Source of the DNA: Mesomycoplasma lagogenitalium
GTDB lineage: Bacteria; Bacillota_I; Bacilli_A; Mycoplasmatales; Metamycoplasmataceae
Assembly: GCF_029854295.1 (NCBI RefSeq)
Contig: NZ_CP122979.1
Coordinates: 248,001 to 312,000 of the forward strand
DNA length: 64,000 nt
Direction: 5' to 3'
Positions 8,467 to 19,210 of the stretch are shown here, one piece after another. The position numbers and the translations under genes are program-made. Every line of letters begins with the position of its first letter. Position 1 is the first letter of the stretch. The notes beneath the pieces are model-generated. The model was not told the origin of the DNA and ran no database searches. It worked only from the letters and a program-made list of their open reading frames with translations.

Positions 8467-9675
8467 ATGAAAAAAGAAAATTTATATTTATGCGGTCCGA
8501 CTGTTTATAACCATGTTCATATTGGTAATATTCGTTCTTTAATGTTTTTTGACTTATGAAATCGGGTTAAAAAACATTTTAACTACGAAATTAATTATTT
8601 ACATAATATTACCGATATAGACGATAAAATAATTCAAAAAGCAATTGAAGAAAATAAAAGCGAAAAAGAAATTAGTGAATATTACTATCAAGAATATTTA
8701 AAATTATTTGAAATTTATAACATCGAAAAACCAACAACGATTTTAAAAATAACTGATAAATTAAACTGAATAATTGAATATATCGATTTATTAATGAAAA
8801 ATAATAGTGCATATAAAAGTGATGAAAATGTATTTTTTGATGTTTCTAGTTTTAATAAATATGGAATGATTTCAAATCGAGATTTAGAAAACAGTGAAGA
8901 TAAGATTGATCAAAATTTTAATAAAAAAAATCCGCAAGACTTTGCTTTGTGAAAAAAAACGGATGTAGGCATAAAATATGATTCTCCTTTTGGTTTAGGA
9001 AGACCTGGATGACATACTGAATGTTCAGCAATGATCTACTATTATTTTAATAAACAGACAATAGATATTCATGGTGGCGGAATTGATTTAATTTTTCCTC
9101 ATCATGAAAATGAAAATGCTCAGCACTTTTCATTAACTGATAAACCAATTACTCACTTTTGAAAGCATTCCGGTTTTTTAAATAAAGATGGACAAAAAAT
9201 GTCTAAATCTATAGGTAATGTTTTATTAGCTAAAGATTTTGCAATTGAAAATGATCCTGATGTTTTTCGTCATTTAATTTTAAGTACCAATTTATCTAGT
9301 CCTTTAAATTTAACTAAAATATTAATAGAAGAAAATAGTAAAAAAATAGAACAATTTAAAAGAATTTATAATAAATATTATTTAGAAAAATTTGATTTAA
9401 AATCAGATGAAAATTTAAAAGATAAAATTTTAAATTCAATTTTAAATTTAGATTTTGCTTTAGCTAATAAAGAAATTAACAATTTACTAAAAGATTTTAA
9501 TAATAGTAAAACTTTAATAGAAATTTGAAGAATTTTAGGTTTTAAATTTGCATTTAATGTGATTGATAATCAAGAAATCGAATTATATGATAGTTGAAAA
9601 AAAGCACGGAATGAAAAAAAATATGTTTTAGCAGATCGATTAAGAGAAAAATTGGCACTAAAAAAATTGATATAA
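8467..9675 (+). CDS. cysS: Cysteinyl-tRNA synthetase
   Basis: A 402-aa class I synthetase that charges tRNA-Cys. Seen: the N-terminal [14 protein letters not shown] (zinc Cys plus HIGH-type motif), GRPGWHTECSAM with another zinc ligand, the [15 protein letters not shown] zinc/active-site block, and KMSKS at [10 protein letters not shown]. It is about 60 residues shorter than typical bacterial CysS because the C-terminal anticodon-binding part is reduced, as in other mycoplasmas. The ATG follows the previous stop directly. The order cysS-rlmB is the one found in Bacillus. Confidence 0.96.
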
Positions 9676-9684
9676 AGGATAAAA

Positions 9685-10359
9685 ATGAAAAAATATATTT
9701 GTGGTAAAAATTCAGTTTTAGAAGCAATTGAAAATAAATTGCCCATAATTAAAATTTATAGTTCAAAAATTAGAGAAATTAAAATTAAACATAATTATCA
9801 ATTAATTGAAGTTGATAATAACTTTTTAAATAAATTGACTAAGGAAAATCATCAGGGATTTGTTGCAGAAATAAAAAATATTGATTTTGATGATCCTGAA
9901 ATTATTTTTAAAGATAAACCACAAAAAATTTTAATTTTAGATCATATTCAAGATCCTCATAATTTTGGCGCAATTATTAGAACTGCTAACGCCTTTAATA
10001 TCAAACACATTGTCATTCCAAAAGATCGTTCTGTTGATTTAAATGCAACAGTATTAAAAGTATCTTCAGGTGGCTTTGTGAATATGAAGTTTATTAAAGT
10101 TGCTTCAATTTCAGCATTTATTACTAAGTTAAAAAATCATAGTTTTTGAGTTTATGGATCGCTTTTAAACGATAAAGCTAAAGAAATTAATGATATGCAT
10201 TTTAACTATCCTTTAGCTGTGGTTTTAGGTTCAGAATCTAAAGGAATTAGTAAAAGTGTTGAAAATTTATGTGACGAAAATTTTTACATTAAAATGCAAG
10301 GAACTGTTCAATCATTAAATGTTTCAGTTGCAGCAGGTATTATTTTATTTAAAATATAA
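9685..10359 (+). CDS. rlmB: 23S rRNA (guanosine-2'-O)-methyltransferase, TrmH/SpoU family
   Basis: A 224-aa SPOUT methyltransferase. The short N-terminal substrate-binding domain starts ICGKNSVLEAI. The catalytic knot shows LILDHIQDPHNFGAIIRTA (motif 1, N and R), VVLGSESKGIS (motif 2) and IKMQGTVQSLNVSVAAGI (motif 3). By homology it methylates G2251 of 23S rRNA using SAM. It is preceded by an AAAGGAT ribosome site 9 nt after cysS. The next gene begins about 25 nt downstream. Confidence 0.93.
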
Positions 10360-10385
10360 TCAAAAAAAGAAAAAGAAGGTGAATT

Positions 10386-10913
10386 ATTAGAAAAAGAAAG
10401 AAAATTAATCGATTATTACTAGAAAATCAAGAACTGGTTTCAATAGCGGCAAAAGCAATTTTAAAAAAATTTAGATCTGTTCCTTTAAGCTATGATGATT
10501 TGTTTATTGAAGGACTTTCTAATTTAGGCGAAATTGTCAAAAGAGCAAATAAACAACGTTTAAAAGGAGAAAAATACAAATCATATTTATATAAATGAGT
10601 TTATTATACAATGTTATCAATATGCAGAAATTTTACCGACCAAAATAATCGGCTTTTAAATTTTTCATATGAATATAGTGATAATTTTCTTAACGAAAGA
10701 GAAAAAGAAGAATTTTATGATAATTTTTTAAAAATGGAATATCATGATTTTTTAAAAAATATACCAACAAAAGATTTTAAAATTTTATATCGTTTTTTTG
10801 TCGATAAATGATCAACTAGTAAAATATCAGCAGCTTTTAATATGAGCTCACAGAAAGTCAATGAAATTATTGATAATGTTAAAAAAATGGCCGCTATTTA
10901 TCAAGAATTTTAA
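10386..10913 (+). CDS. Sigma-factor-like protein in the sigH position (non-AUG start)
   Basis: About 175 aa. The frame opens after rlmB and has no ATG, GTG or TTG before conserved-looking sequence. A good ribosome site (GAAGG, 10375-10379) points to ATT at 10386 as start; ATT at 10383 is an alternative. The middle (YDDLFIEGLSNLGEIVKRAN ... YLYKWVYYTMLS) resembles sigma-70 region 2, where D-L..EG..GL...A and a Y-(A)-x-W-I pattern occur. The end (WSTSKISAAFNMSSQKVNEIIDNVKK) resembles region 4 helix-turn-helix. In Bacillus the order is rlmB-yacP-sigH-rpmG-secE-nusG, the same slot. M. genitalium MG428 is a described alternative sigma factor; orthology is an inference. Confidence 0.6.
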
Positions 10914-10930
10914 TTTTAATTTAAAAATGA

Positions 10931-10936
10931 TATAAT
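10931..10936 (+). promoter_or_regulatory. -10 box for a probably leaderless rpmG transcript
   Basis: TGATATAAT is an extended -10, and the ATG of rpmG follows 9 nt later without a ribosome site. Confidence 0.55.
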
Positions 10937-10945
10937 TAAAAAACT

Positions 10946-11092
10946 ATGTCTAAAGAGAAAATTACATTAAGTTGTCAAGAATGTAAATCGAAAAATTATG
11001 TTAAAAATAAATCAGTTAGTGCTTTAAGATTAACAATTAATAAATTTTGCAAAAAATGTAATAAAAAAACTCTTCATAAGGAAGAAAAATAA
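10946..11092 (+). CDS. rpmG: 50S ribosomal protein L33 (copy 1)
   Basis: A 48-aa zinc-ribbon type L33: CQEC (near residues 10-13) and CKKC (near 35-38) are the two zinc pairs. The basic end KKTLHKEEK is typical. It overlaps secE by one base (TAATG). A second L33 gene of the same zinc type lies at 25558-25710 on the minus strand. This copy sits in the rpmG-secE-nusG block. Confidence 0.92.
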   Translation: MSKEKITLSCQECKSKNYVKNKSVSALRLTINKFCKKCNKKTLHKEEK

Positions 11093-11301
11093 TGGCGAAA
11101 AAGAAAATAGCGAAAAAAGAGAAAAAATATTATTTTAGAAACTGGGTTAAAGAAATAAAAAGAGTTAAATGACCAGATGCCAAAACATCTGGAAGCAATT
11201 TCTTTTTAATTATTTTATTTACAGTAATAACTGCAATTTTATTTTTAATAATAACTTTTGTGGTTACATTTATTTGAGCAAAAATGGGGGTAGGATTTTA
11301 A
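11092..11301 (+). CDS. secE: Preprotein translocase subunit SecE
   Basis: A 69-aa single-span membrane protein of the SecYEG channel. The cytoplasmic amphipathic part YYFRNWVKEIKRVKWPDAK matches the SecE signature (E-x-x-K-V-x-W-P). One transmembrane helix of about 25 residues follows. It starts inside the rpmG stop and its own stop overlaps the nusG start, so translation is coupled through all three genes. Confidence 0.92.
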
Positions 11302-11888
11302 TGGAAAAGGAAAATTTTAAATGATATATGGTTTCAACAGTTTCAGGAAAAGAAGACAAGGTAATCGAGTCATTAAATAATGTCGTTAAATCAGAGTTAT
11401 TAGATGATCTATTTGAAGAAATCAAAATTTTTGAAGCACCACATCTTAGTCAAAAAGAAATTGAAAAGAAAATAAAAGGTGAACCTTTTAAAGTTAAAAA
11501 AGAAAATCTTTATAAAGGATATATATTCGTTAAAGTATTAATGGCTGATGATGTTTGATTTAAAATCAGAAATACCCAGTATGTAACAGGTATTATCGGT
11601 TCTTCAGGAAAAGGAGCAAAACCAACTCCAGTTTCTGAGCGTCAAATTAAAAAGATGTTTGAAGCAGAAAAAAAAGTTTGAGAAAAATTCAATTTAGGAA
11701 TTATCGATTCGCCATTTAAACCAAATGTAATGGTAAAAATTTTAGAAGGTAGTTTTGCAGGAGAAATTGGAAGAGTAATTGAAACTGATGATCGTTTAGG
11801 AGAATCTTGGGTGGAAATTGAAGCATTTGGTAAAAAAGTTCCTACAAGTTTTTCTCATAGTGTTTTAGAATTAGTAAAAGAAAAGTAA
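11301..11888 (+). CDS. nusG: Transcription antitermination protein NusG
   Basis: 195 aa. The NGN domain starts KWYMVSTVSGKEDKV (Trp from TGA) and contains LYKGYIFVKVLMADDVW. The linker carries GKGAKPTPVS. The KOW domain shows PFKPNVMVKILEGSFAGEIGRV. NusG binds RNA polymerase and modulates pausing and elongation. An acidic insert (ELLDDLFEEIKIFEA...) lengthens the NGN domain slightly. It is the last gene of the cysS-to-nusG run and is followed by a strong terminator. Confidence 0.96.
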
Positions 11889-11901
11889 AAATAAATTCAT
11901 T

Positions 11902-11937
11902 TTGTTCAAAAATTTTAAATATTTTTGAACAATTTTT
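11902..11937 (+). terminator. Terminator after nusG
   Basis: A 12-bp perfect stem TTGTTCAAAAAT/ATTTTTGAACAA (11902-11913, 11921-11932), then TTTTT. Confidence 0.92.
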
Positions 11938-11977
11938 AATAAAAAAATGAATTTAATAACAAATTAAGAATTTTTAT

Positions 11978-11983
11978 TATAAT
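11978..11983 (+). promoter_or_regulatory. -10 box of the nucleoside ABC operon
   Basis: A perfect TATAAT, 33 nt before the lipoprotein start at 12017, which has an AAAAAAGGTG ribosome site. Confidence 0.6.
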
Positions 11984-12016
11984 TTATTTATTCAAATAAA
12001 AGAAAAAAGGTGAAAT

Positions 12017-13387
12017 ATGAAATTAAATAAAAAACTATTTTTAGGACTAGGAAGTACTTTAACTGGTCTTTCGACAGTTGCAATGGTTGTTTCTTGTCAA
12101 GAAGAAATTGTTGATGTTAAAGCTCAACAAGATCAATCGCAACATTACCATAAAACTAATTATTCAAATATTAGTTCATTAGTTGAAAGTAAAAAAGCAG
12201 AAGTTGAAAAGGCAAAATCTGAAAATACTTTTAAAGAATTGAGAATTGGATTAGTTACTGCAGGTGGTGATGTTAATGATAAATCATTTAACCAATCAAT
12301 GTGAGAAGCTGTTTCACAGCATTCATTACAAGTAGGTGCTACTTGAAATAGATCAGTAAATAGCCCTGGTGATAAATTAGCAAATACATATAATTCATTT
12401 ATGGGGACTAATTTAAATGTTTGAGTTTTAACAGGGTTCCAACAAGCAGAAGCATTTGAAACATGATATAAACAAAATAAAGATTCATTTGATTCTAGAG
12501 ATATAACAGTTATTGGTGTTGACTGATCATTGCCTGATGGTGTAGTTTCTCCAGGAAAATTAATTACTTTAAATTATAAAACAGAGGAAGCAGGATGAAT
12601 GGCTGGTTATGCAATTGCTGACTATTTATCAACAAAAGAACAAGATGATAACAAAAGAAAAGTTGCAACATTTGGTGGAGGAACTGGAGCTGGTGTTCTT
12701 GATTTTATAGCTGGATATTTACAAGGTATTCATGACTATAATGCTGAAAGCGGAAATTCTAAAAAAACTAAATTAAATACTAGCAACTTAGAATTATCAA
12801 CTGGATTTGATGCTCAAGATGCTTCAAATGTAAGAAAAGTTGAAGTAACAGTGTCTTCAGAGGATCCAAAAGCGGTGTTTCCAGTAGCTGGTTCATTATC
12901 AGGAACTGCATTAGAAGCAATTAAAAAAGCAAATAAAGGTCAATTAATTATCGGAGTGGATACTGACCAATCTAAAGCATTTGAACAGGATGCAAAATAC
13001 TTCTTCACTTCCGTAGAAAAAAGATTAGGATCTACACTTTACCGTGTATTAACTGATTTATGATTACAAAAAGGCGCAAATTCAGATATATTATCAGGAT
13101 TTAGTGCCACATCAAATGCAGCAATTAGAGATGGATATTTTAATGGCTTTGTTGATTTATCAGAAACTACACTAGCAGAAACTGATAAAACAGTAGCAAA
13201 AGCATCAATTGAAAAAGCAAAACAAAAATTTACTCAAAAAGTTGAAGCTGTAAAAAGCAAATATGAAAATGATAATAAAAAAGTTGATGTTAAAAAAGAA
13301 TTTAATATCCCTGTAATGACTATTAGTCCTGATCCAAAAAATGCAGAAGCACTAAATGCTCTAGCAGCTAAAATAAATGCACAATAA
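12017..13387 (+). CDS. BMP-family substrate-binding lipoprotein (nucleoside-type ABC importer)
   Basis: A 456-aa lipoprotein. The signal peptide ends AMVVSCQEE (Cys near residue 27), then a His/Gln-rich linker. The domain starting LRIGLVTAGGDVNDKSFNQSMWEAV is the Med/BMP (basic membrane protein) fold. The conserved LITLNYKTEEAGWMAGYAIADYL and KVATFGGGTGAGVLDFIAGYLQG are present. BMP proteins bind purine nucleosides and related ligands and feed them to the membrane complex. The next three genes encode the ATPase and two permeases. A Lys-rich coiled stretch lies near the C-terminus. The exact ligand cannot be read from sequence. Confidence 0.88.
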
Positions 13388-13398
13388 TAAAAATTTAA

Positions 13399-13428
13399 AA
13401 AATAACTTGTTATGAGTTATTTTTTAAT
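13399..13428 (+). terminator. Intra-operon hairpin (partial terminator)
   Basis: Stem AAAATAACT/AGTTATTTT with a T-run, 18 nt before the ATPase start. It probably lowers downstream expression relative to the binding protein, a common arrangement in importer operons. Confidence 0.7.
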
Positions 13429-13445
13429 TGTAATATGGAGAAAAA

Positions 13446-14996
13446 ATGGAAAGAAATAATGATTTTGCTGTCCAGTTTATTAATATTACAAAACAGTTTG
13501 GAACAATAATTGCCAATAAAAATATAAATATCGACATTAAAAGAGGTACCATTCATGCTCTTATAGGAGAAAATGGTGCTGGAAAAAGTACGTTAATGTC
13601 TATATTGTTTGGATTATATTCTCCAACAAGTGGAAATATTAAAATAAATGGTCACAGTATGTACATTAAAGATCCTAACCAAGCTAATGAACTGGGTATC
13701 GGTATGGTTCATCAACATTTTAAATTAGTTATGGCATATACTAATTTAGAAAATATTATTTTAGGTGATGAATTTGTCCAAAAAGGATTTTTAGATAAAA
13801 AAACAGCTATTGAAAAAATTAAAACGATTCAAAATAGATATAATTTACACTTTGATTTAAATCAAAAAACCGGGGATGCAACAGTTTCTACACAACAAAA
13901 AGTAGAAATTATGAAAATGCTTTATCGTGATGCGGAGATTTTAGTTTTTGACGAACCAACAGCCGTTTTAAATCCGCAAGAGATTGATGGTTTATTAGAA
14001 ACAATGAAAGTTTTTAAAGAAAGTGGTAAAACAATCATTTTCATTACTCATAAACTTAATGAAATTAAGGCGGTAGCAGACGAAGCAACAGTTATTAGAC
14101 ACGGTGAAGTTGTTAAAAAATTCGAAACATTAGAAGATGTTACTTCTTCTATGATGTCTGAAGCAATGGTTGGTAAAAAAGTTGTTATGCCTAAAAACGA
14201 TTTAGAAGAGCCGATAAGTGATGAAATAGGTTTTGAATTTAAAAATGTTAGTGCCAAACATTTAAAAGGTATTAATAATGTTTCATTTGCTATTAATCGT
14301 GGAGAAATTTTAGCAATTGCTGGTGTTGAAGGAAACGGTCAAGAAGAAATTGAATTTGTTGCATCAGGAATGTTAAAACCAACTTCGGGTGAAGTTCTTA
14401 TCTATAAGAAAAATGAAAATGGTGAAAATATTGGCAAAAATATCACTAAATTTTCAGTTATGAAAAAATCTAAGGAAAAAATTTCTTATATTCCAGGAGA
14501 TAGACATAAACACGGTTTAATATTGGATTTTTCAATTGGTGAAAATTCTATAATAAGAAGATTATATGATAAAGAATTTAATAAATTTGGAATTTTATCA
14601 AATAAAAAAACTAAAAACTTTTATAAAGAAATTGAAAGTCAATTTGATGTAAGGGGCGGTAGAAACGGATCATCTTTAGCTCGTTCTCTGTCTGGTGGTA
14701 ATCAGCAAAAAGCAATTGTTGGTAGAGAAATGCTAACCGATCATGATTTTATTATCATTATTCAACCAACAAGAGGACTTGACGTTGGGGCTATCAATTC
14801 AATTCACAATAAAATATTAGAAGAAAAAAAACAAGGAAAAACAATTTTATTAATTTCATATGAATTAGATGAAATTTTAAGTTTAGCGGATTCTGTTATA
14901 GTTATTAATAAAGGTGAAGTTTCGGAAAAAAGATCAATTAAAAACATTACTAGAAATGAAATAGGTCTATTAATGGCAGGAGTTAAAAATGAATAA
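13446..14996 (+). CDS. Nucleoside-type ABC importer, double ATPase subunit
   Basis: A 516-aa fusion of two ABC ATPase domains, the RbsA/NupO-like architecture. First domain: Walker A GENGAGKST near residues 39-47, a degenerate signature VSTQQ, Walker B ILVFDEPTAVL. Second domain: Walker A reduced to GVEGNGQEE, a good signature LSGGNQQKAIVGRE, Walker B IIIIQPTRGLD without the catalytic Glu. One canonical catalytic site is usual in this family. It powers uptake through the two permeases downstream. The ATG follows ATGGAGAAAA, and the end overlaps the next gene by 8 nt. Confidence 0.93.
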   Translation: MERNNDFAVQFINITKQFGTIIANKNINIDIKRGTIHALIGENGAGKSTLMSILFGLYSPTSGNIKINGHSMYIKDPNQANELGIGMVHQHFKLVMAYTNLENIILGDEFVQKGFLDKKTAIEKIKTIQNRYNLHFDLNQKTGDATVSTQQKVEIMKMLYRDAEILVFDEPTAVLNPQEIDGLLETMKVFKESGKTIIFITHKLNEIKAVADEATVIRHGEVVKKFETLEDVTSSMMSEAMVGKKVVMPKNDLEEPISDEIGFEFKNVSAKHLKGINNVSFAINRGEILAIAGVEGNGQEEIEFVASGMLKPTSGEVLIYKKNENGENIGKNITKFSVMKKSKEKISYIPGDRHKHGLILDFSIGENSIIRRLYDKEFNKFGILSNKKTKNFYKEIESQFDVRGGRNGSSLARSLSGGNQQKAIVGREMLTDHDFIIIIQPTRGLDVGAINSIHNKILEEKKQGKTILLISYELDEILSLADSVIVINKGEVSEKRSIKNITRNEIGLLMAGVKNE

Positions 14997-17211
14997 TCAA
15001 GAAATTAAAAAAGATAATGTATTTACAAAAATTTCTAAATTCTTTTATGAAGAAGAGAATATTTCTGCTAGAAAAAAAGTTTTTAGATCTTTATGAGCAT
15101 TAACTATCGGAATTTTAATTGCACTTTTATTCATTTACTTATTAGGTTCTAACCCCTTAACTATTATTAGAAGAATGATAAACATTGTCTCTTCCAATAG
15201 ACATTCAACTAAATTTTTAATAACAATATCGATGTTTATTTTTAGTGCCATAGCCGTCGGTATCGGATTTAAATCTTCAATGTTCAATATTGGAGTACCG
15301 GGTCAGATGATGACATCGGGATTAGTTTCGATAATTGTCCTATCTTATTTAAATCCAGTTCAAAATTCGATAATTGAAGTTTCTAGTCCGACACTACTAG
15401 CGGCATTATTAGCGGGTGTGGCATCAGCTATGATAGTTGGATTTATTGCTGGTATTTTAAAAGCTTATTTAAACATAAATGAAGTTATTAGTACAATTTT
15501 ATTAAACTGAATTATTTACTTTATTTGTTTTCAATTATTTCAAGGTATAGGAGAAAGCAACTTTGCTGTACCTAATGGTACATTTAACACACCAACAAGT
15601 AAAGAAATAATCTTTTCAAATCCATTTTTCAGATCAGTTTCTTTTGGATATATAGTTTTAGCTATAACAATTTTATTTGCAATTGGAATGTGATTTGTAT
15701 TGAAAAAAACATCCATCGGTTATAAAATAAAAATGACTGGTGTTAATAAAGATGCGTCTAAATATTCAGGAACAAACGAGAAAAAATTAATAGTTTCAGT
15801 TTTATCCTTTTCAGGTGCTCTTGCGGGTGTTGCTGGATTTTTATGATATTTATTTGCCTTTAAGAAAATGAGTATAGGAGTTGGTCCAGATGCAATTGGA
15901 TTTGACTCAATTGCTATTTCATTAATTGCACAAAATTCTCCTTTAGGTTCAATTTTTACTGGTATATTTTATGGATTTATTACTATCGGATTTGAAGGTG
16001 TTGAAGTTTTAAATAAACAATTAAATCAAGAAGCAATTCAAATGATTTCAGGAACCATTATTTATTTAGCAGCAATTTCGGTTGTTTTTGCTAAATTTAG
16101 ACCAATTTCTAAATCAGTAAAATATCTACTATTATTAAAAAGTTACTATTTCTTAAATAATGAAAATGAATATTATTTATATAAAACTAAACTACAAGAA
16201 ATTAAAAAACTAAAAAGTAAATACAAAGATAATAGAGAAATTTCGGAAAAATTAGAAAATGATATTAAATTTTTAGAATCATTTACACAACATTTAAAAT
16301 CTCAACATAAAGATTCTGGAAATTTATTTAAACAGGAAAAAGAAAAATATTTAAATAATATTAATTTACTTGAATCGGAATTTGCTCAAGATAGTAATAA
16401 AAACAATGATGTTAAATATTTAAATAAAAAATCATTAATCATTACTCAATATGCAGATACTTTATCTAAATTATATAAAGAAAGAAGAATCAGCGGATTT
16501 AAAGCATATTGATTAATTAAAAAACTTTTAAAATCGAAATATAAAATTTCTAAAAAAGCTATTAACATTGCTAATGCTGAAAATCGTCCAAGATGAAAAG
16601 AACTTAAAAATGAGTTAAAAGAAGACTTTTTCAAAAAAGCAGAAAAAAATAGCAGTTTATCAAAATTATCATTTAAAGAATTTTTCAATTCATATAATGA
16701 AAGTGTTAAATTATTAGAGGAAAAATATAAAGAAAATTCTGAAGATTTCCAAACTGATCAACAATTTTTATTAGAAAAAAATTCTTTAATCGATGAAAAT
16801 ATTGAAAACTTATTAAATTTATATAAAAATGAACAAATTTCAATTAAAAAAGTTAATGAAATTTCATCTAAATTACTAAAAGAGAAACAAACATTATTAA
16901 ATTCAATGCCTGATCAAGAGGTTGATTTTAATCTTATTAATGAAGAATTTTCATTAAAATTAAACGACATTACTAAATATTTAAATGAAAATAAAGATTT
17001 AAATAAACTTAATTTATATAAAGAAATTAATGATAAAAAAAGACTTATTAATCGTGAGTTAACTGAATTAGGATACTACGATAATAAAATCTTAAAAGAG
17101 CAACATAAATCACTTATAATTGAAGTTAAATCAGATTATAAAGAATATAAAAATAAAGTTGCTAGTGAAATTCAAAAAAGATATAAATGACTTAAAATGG
17201 AGGTAAACTAA
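14989..17211 (+). CDS. Nucleoside-type ABC permease with long C-terminal coiled coil
   Basis: 740 aa. Residues 1-380 form a normal sugar/nucleoside permease: several membrane helices, IGFKSSMFNIGVPGQMMTSG and the coupling region KMTGVNKDASKYSGTNEKK. After residue about 380 comes some 360 residues of Lys/Glu/Asn/Leu-rich sequence with no membrane segments, predicted by eye to be coiled coil and cytoplasmic. Family members usually end near residue 350-380, so the tail is an addition. It could scaffold the importer or bind a partner; nothing in sequence says which. It pairs with the permease at 17213. Confidence 0.88.
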
Positions 17212-17212
17212 T

Positions 17213-18142
17213 ATGAGTATATTTTGATTAATATTAATCCCTTCATTGGTTTATTTTGTAATTCTTTCAATTTCTTCTCTTTCGGCAATGTTTTCAGAAA
17301 GAGCCGGAATAGTAAATGTTGGAATTGAAGGTATGATAATTATCGGGGCAACATTTTACGGTATATTTGGACAAATATTTAAAGTTTCTTCGCCTTGAAT
17401 GCAAATTCCTTTATTTTTAATAGCGGCATTGGCTGGTGGACTGTTTTCAATGCTTCACGGTTTTGTTACTATTAAGTTAAAAGGGGATCATACTATTTCT
17501 GGTATTGCATTAAATTTATTAGCACCAGCAATAGCAATATTTGTTTTAAAACGTTTTGGAAATGCAAATAAAATTCAATCATCAGTTCAAGAATTAGCAT
17601 TATCACAAAACTCAATTAACGATTGACAAAACATTATTTCTTTAAAATTATTAATTGTTATTTTAGTTTTTGTAACAGCAATTATTTTAATGAATAAAAC
17701 TAAATGAGGATTAAGATTTAAAGCAATTGGTGAAAATCCTCAAGCAGCTGATGCAGCTGGAATTAATGTTAATTTCTTTAAATGACAAGGAGTTATCATT
17801 TCTGGAATATTAGCAGGATTAGCAGGAGGAGTTCTTTTCCAACAAAAAGGAGTGTCCTTTAGTGGTTCAGCAGATGGAATGGGATTTGTCGCTTTAACTA
17901 TATTGATTATGGGACGATGAAAATCTTCATTAATTTTAGTTTTTGCACTATTTTTCTCATTAATATTAGGTCTTGCTTCCGTGATCGGAACTGGTGCTGG
18001 AATATTTGAAACGGTAAAAGAATATGGAAAATTAATTAATACAATTCCTTATATATTAACATTTGTTGTATTAATTTTCTCTTCAAAACGAGTTCAAGGA
18101 CCGGCTGCAGCTGGACAACCATACGACAAGTCAAAACGGTAA
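17213..18142 (+). CDS. Nucleoside-type ABC permease, second subunit
   Basis: 309 aa with about eight to ten hydrophobic segments. SERAGIVNVGIEGMIIIGA and GLRFKAIGENPQAADAAGINV are the hallmark blocks of the BPD_transp_2 family (YufQ/NupQ type), the latter being the coupling loop that contacts the ATPase. The start is an ATG one base after the preceding stop, with GGAGG just upstream. It ends the operon, and a strong terminator follows. It forms a heterodimer with the preceding permease by family knowledge. Confidence 0.92.
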
Positions 18143-18154
18143 TATTAAAGTTAT

Positions 18155-18184
18155 AAATACCACTTTATTGTGGTATTTTTTTAT
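18155..18184 (+). terminator. Terminator of the nucleoside ABC operon
   Basis: Stem AAATACCAC/GTGGTATTT with loop TTTATT, then seven T. Confidence 0.92.
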
Positions 18185-18302
18185 TTAAATAACAATAATA
18201 TAAAACAAAATAATAGTTTATTTTTATCACTAATAAATTTTAGATTTAAAGATATTTATAAATAAGTGATGGTTAAAATAAATAAAATTTAAATTAATAT
18301 TA

Positions 18303-18344
18303 GATAAAAAAAGTAGATAATCATAATTTAAGATTATCTACTTT
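18303..18344 (-). terminator. Minus-strand terminator
   Basis: A 13-bp perfect stem AAAGTAGATAATC/GATTATCTACTTT with a T-run on the minus strand. It ends the small membrane-protein transcript. The gap 18185-18302 holds nothing recognisable. Confidence 0.85.
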
Positions 18345-18350
18345 AATTAT

Positions 18351-18761
18351 TTATTGATTTTGTTCTATTTTTATTAAAGGTCTTGAAATATATTTAATAG
18401 CTGCTATCATTGAAACTAAACTTATAAACATTCCAATTAAAAATAGTTTTATATAAAGGCTATTATCTATTTCTTTTTCTTTGTAAAAATTATAAATTAC
18501 TATAGCACTTAAAATTGAAACTATTAATATATTTGCTGATAAAAATTTAAATAATAATTCACTTGTTTCTAACAAAAGCGGAAAAATCTCTTCTTTAGGT
18601 ACAATAGCACTTTCTTTATTATTAAATTCAAAATTTATTTTTTGAATAAGACCGATAAAAAACAATATAGTTGCAATTAGTGCAAATATTATTTCAAAAA
18701 TTACAAAAACTATAATTGCAATTGATAAGTTTTTATTAATATTTGTTTCTCTATTTTTCAT
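18351..18761 (-). CDS. Multi-pass membrane protein of unknown function
   Basis: 136 aa with about four hydrophobic segments (near residues 13-40, 68-92 and 103-125, the first long enough for one to two spans) and short charged ends. No enzyme or transporter motif recognised. Its ATG overlaps the stop of the gene at 18761-19081 (TAATG), so the two are cotranslated and may act together. It ends just before a clear terminator. Confidence 0.65.
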   Translation of the reverse strand: MKNRETNINKNLSIAIIVFVIFEIIFALIATILFFIGLIQKINFEFNNKESAIVPKEEIFPLLLETSELLFKFLSANILIVSILSAIVIYNFYKEKEIDNSLYIKLFLIGMFISLVSMIAAIKYISRPLIKIEQNQ

Positions 18762-19081
18762 TAAATTGCTATCTCTTTTTTAATAAATGTGTATTTTATA
18801 GGGAAAATGGCATTAATTAATTTATTTTCAGGCAAATTTAAAAGCTGAATATTTTCTTTGTTTTTATTTCTAAAATTGATAACTTTTATTAAATTAATTA
18901 TAAATAAAATTAAAAATGTCAAACCTATACCATTTAATAAAACCGATCATAAAATAAGAAACACTAATCAACCAACAGTTTTAGTTTTATCATTTATATT
19001 GGCACCTAATACAAATGTTAAAATGTAAATTACAAGAAAAAAAGTTGCTATTCATTGAAAAATTCCGGTTGTTTTTTTCAT
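18761..19081 (-). CDS. Small membrane protein of unknown function
   Basis: 106 aa, complete only with TGA read as Trp. Two membrane segments (near residues 8-25 and 40-68), then a basic cytoplasmic end. The start follows a strong GGAG ribosome site on the minus strand. It is the first gene of a two-gene unit with 18351-18761. Not recognised. Confidence 0.65.
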
Positions 19082-19210
19082 TTTGGTTTTCTCCTTTGTT
19101 CATTAAAATGTAAATTTAAAATAATTTTATTATTAAATATTTACAACATAATTATATTTATTTCCAGACATTAGTAATATAAATTTTTTGATATATTAAA
19201 TTATAAAATC

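Noticed and set aside
6272-18142. In-frame TGA stops as signs of pseudogenes
   Set aside because: They coincide with conserved Trp positions (for example in NusG, CysS and the ABC permeases), and the UCA tRNA-Trp explains them.
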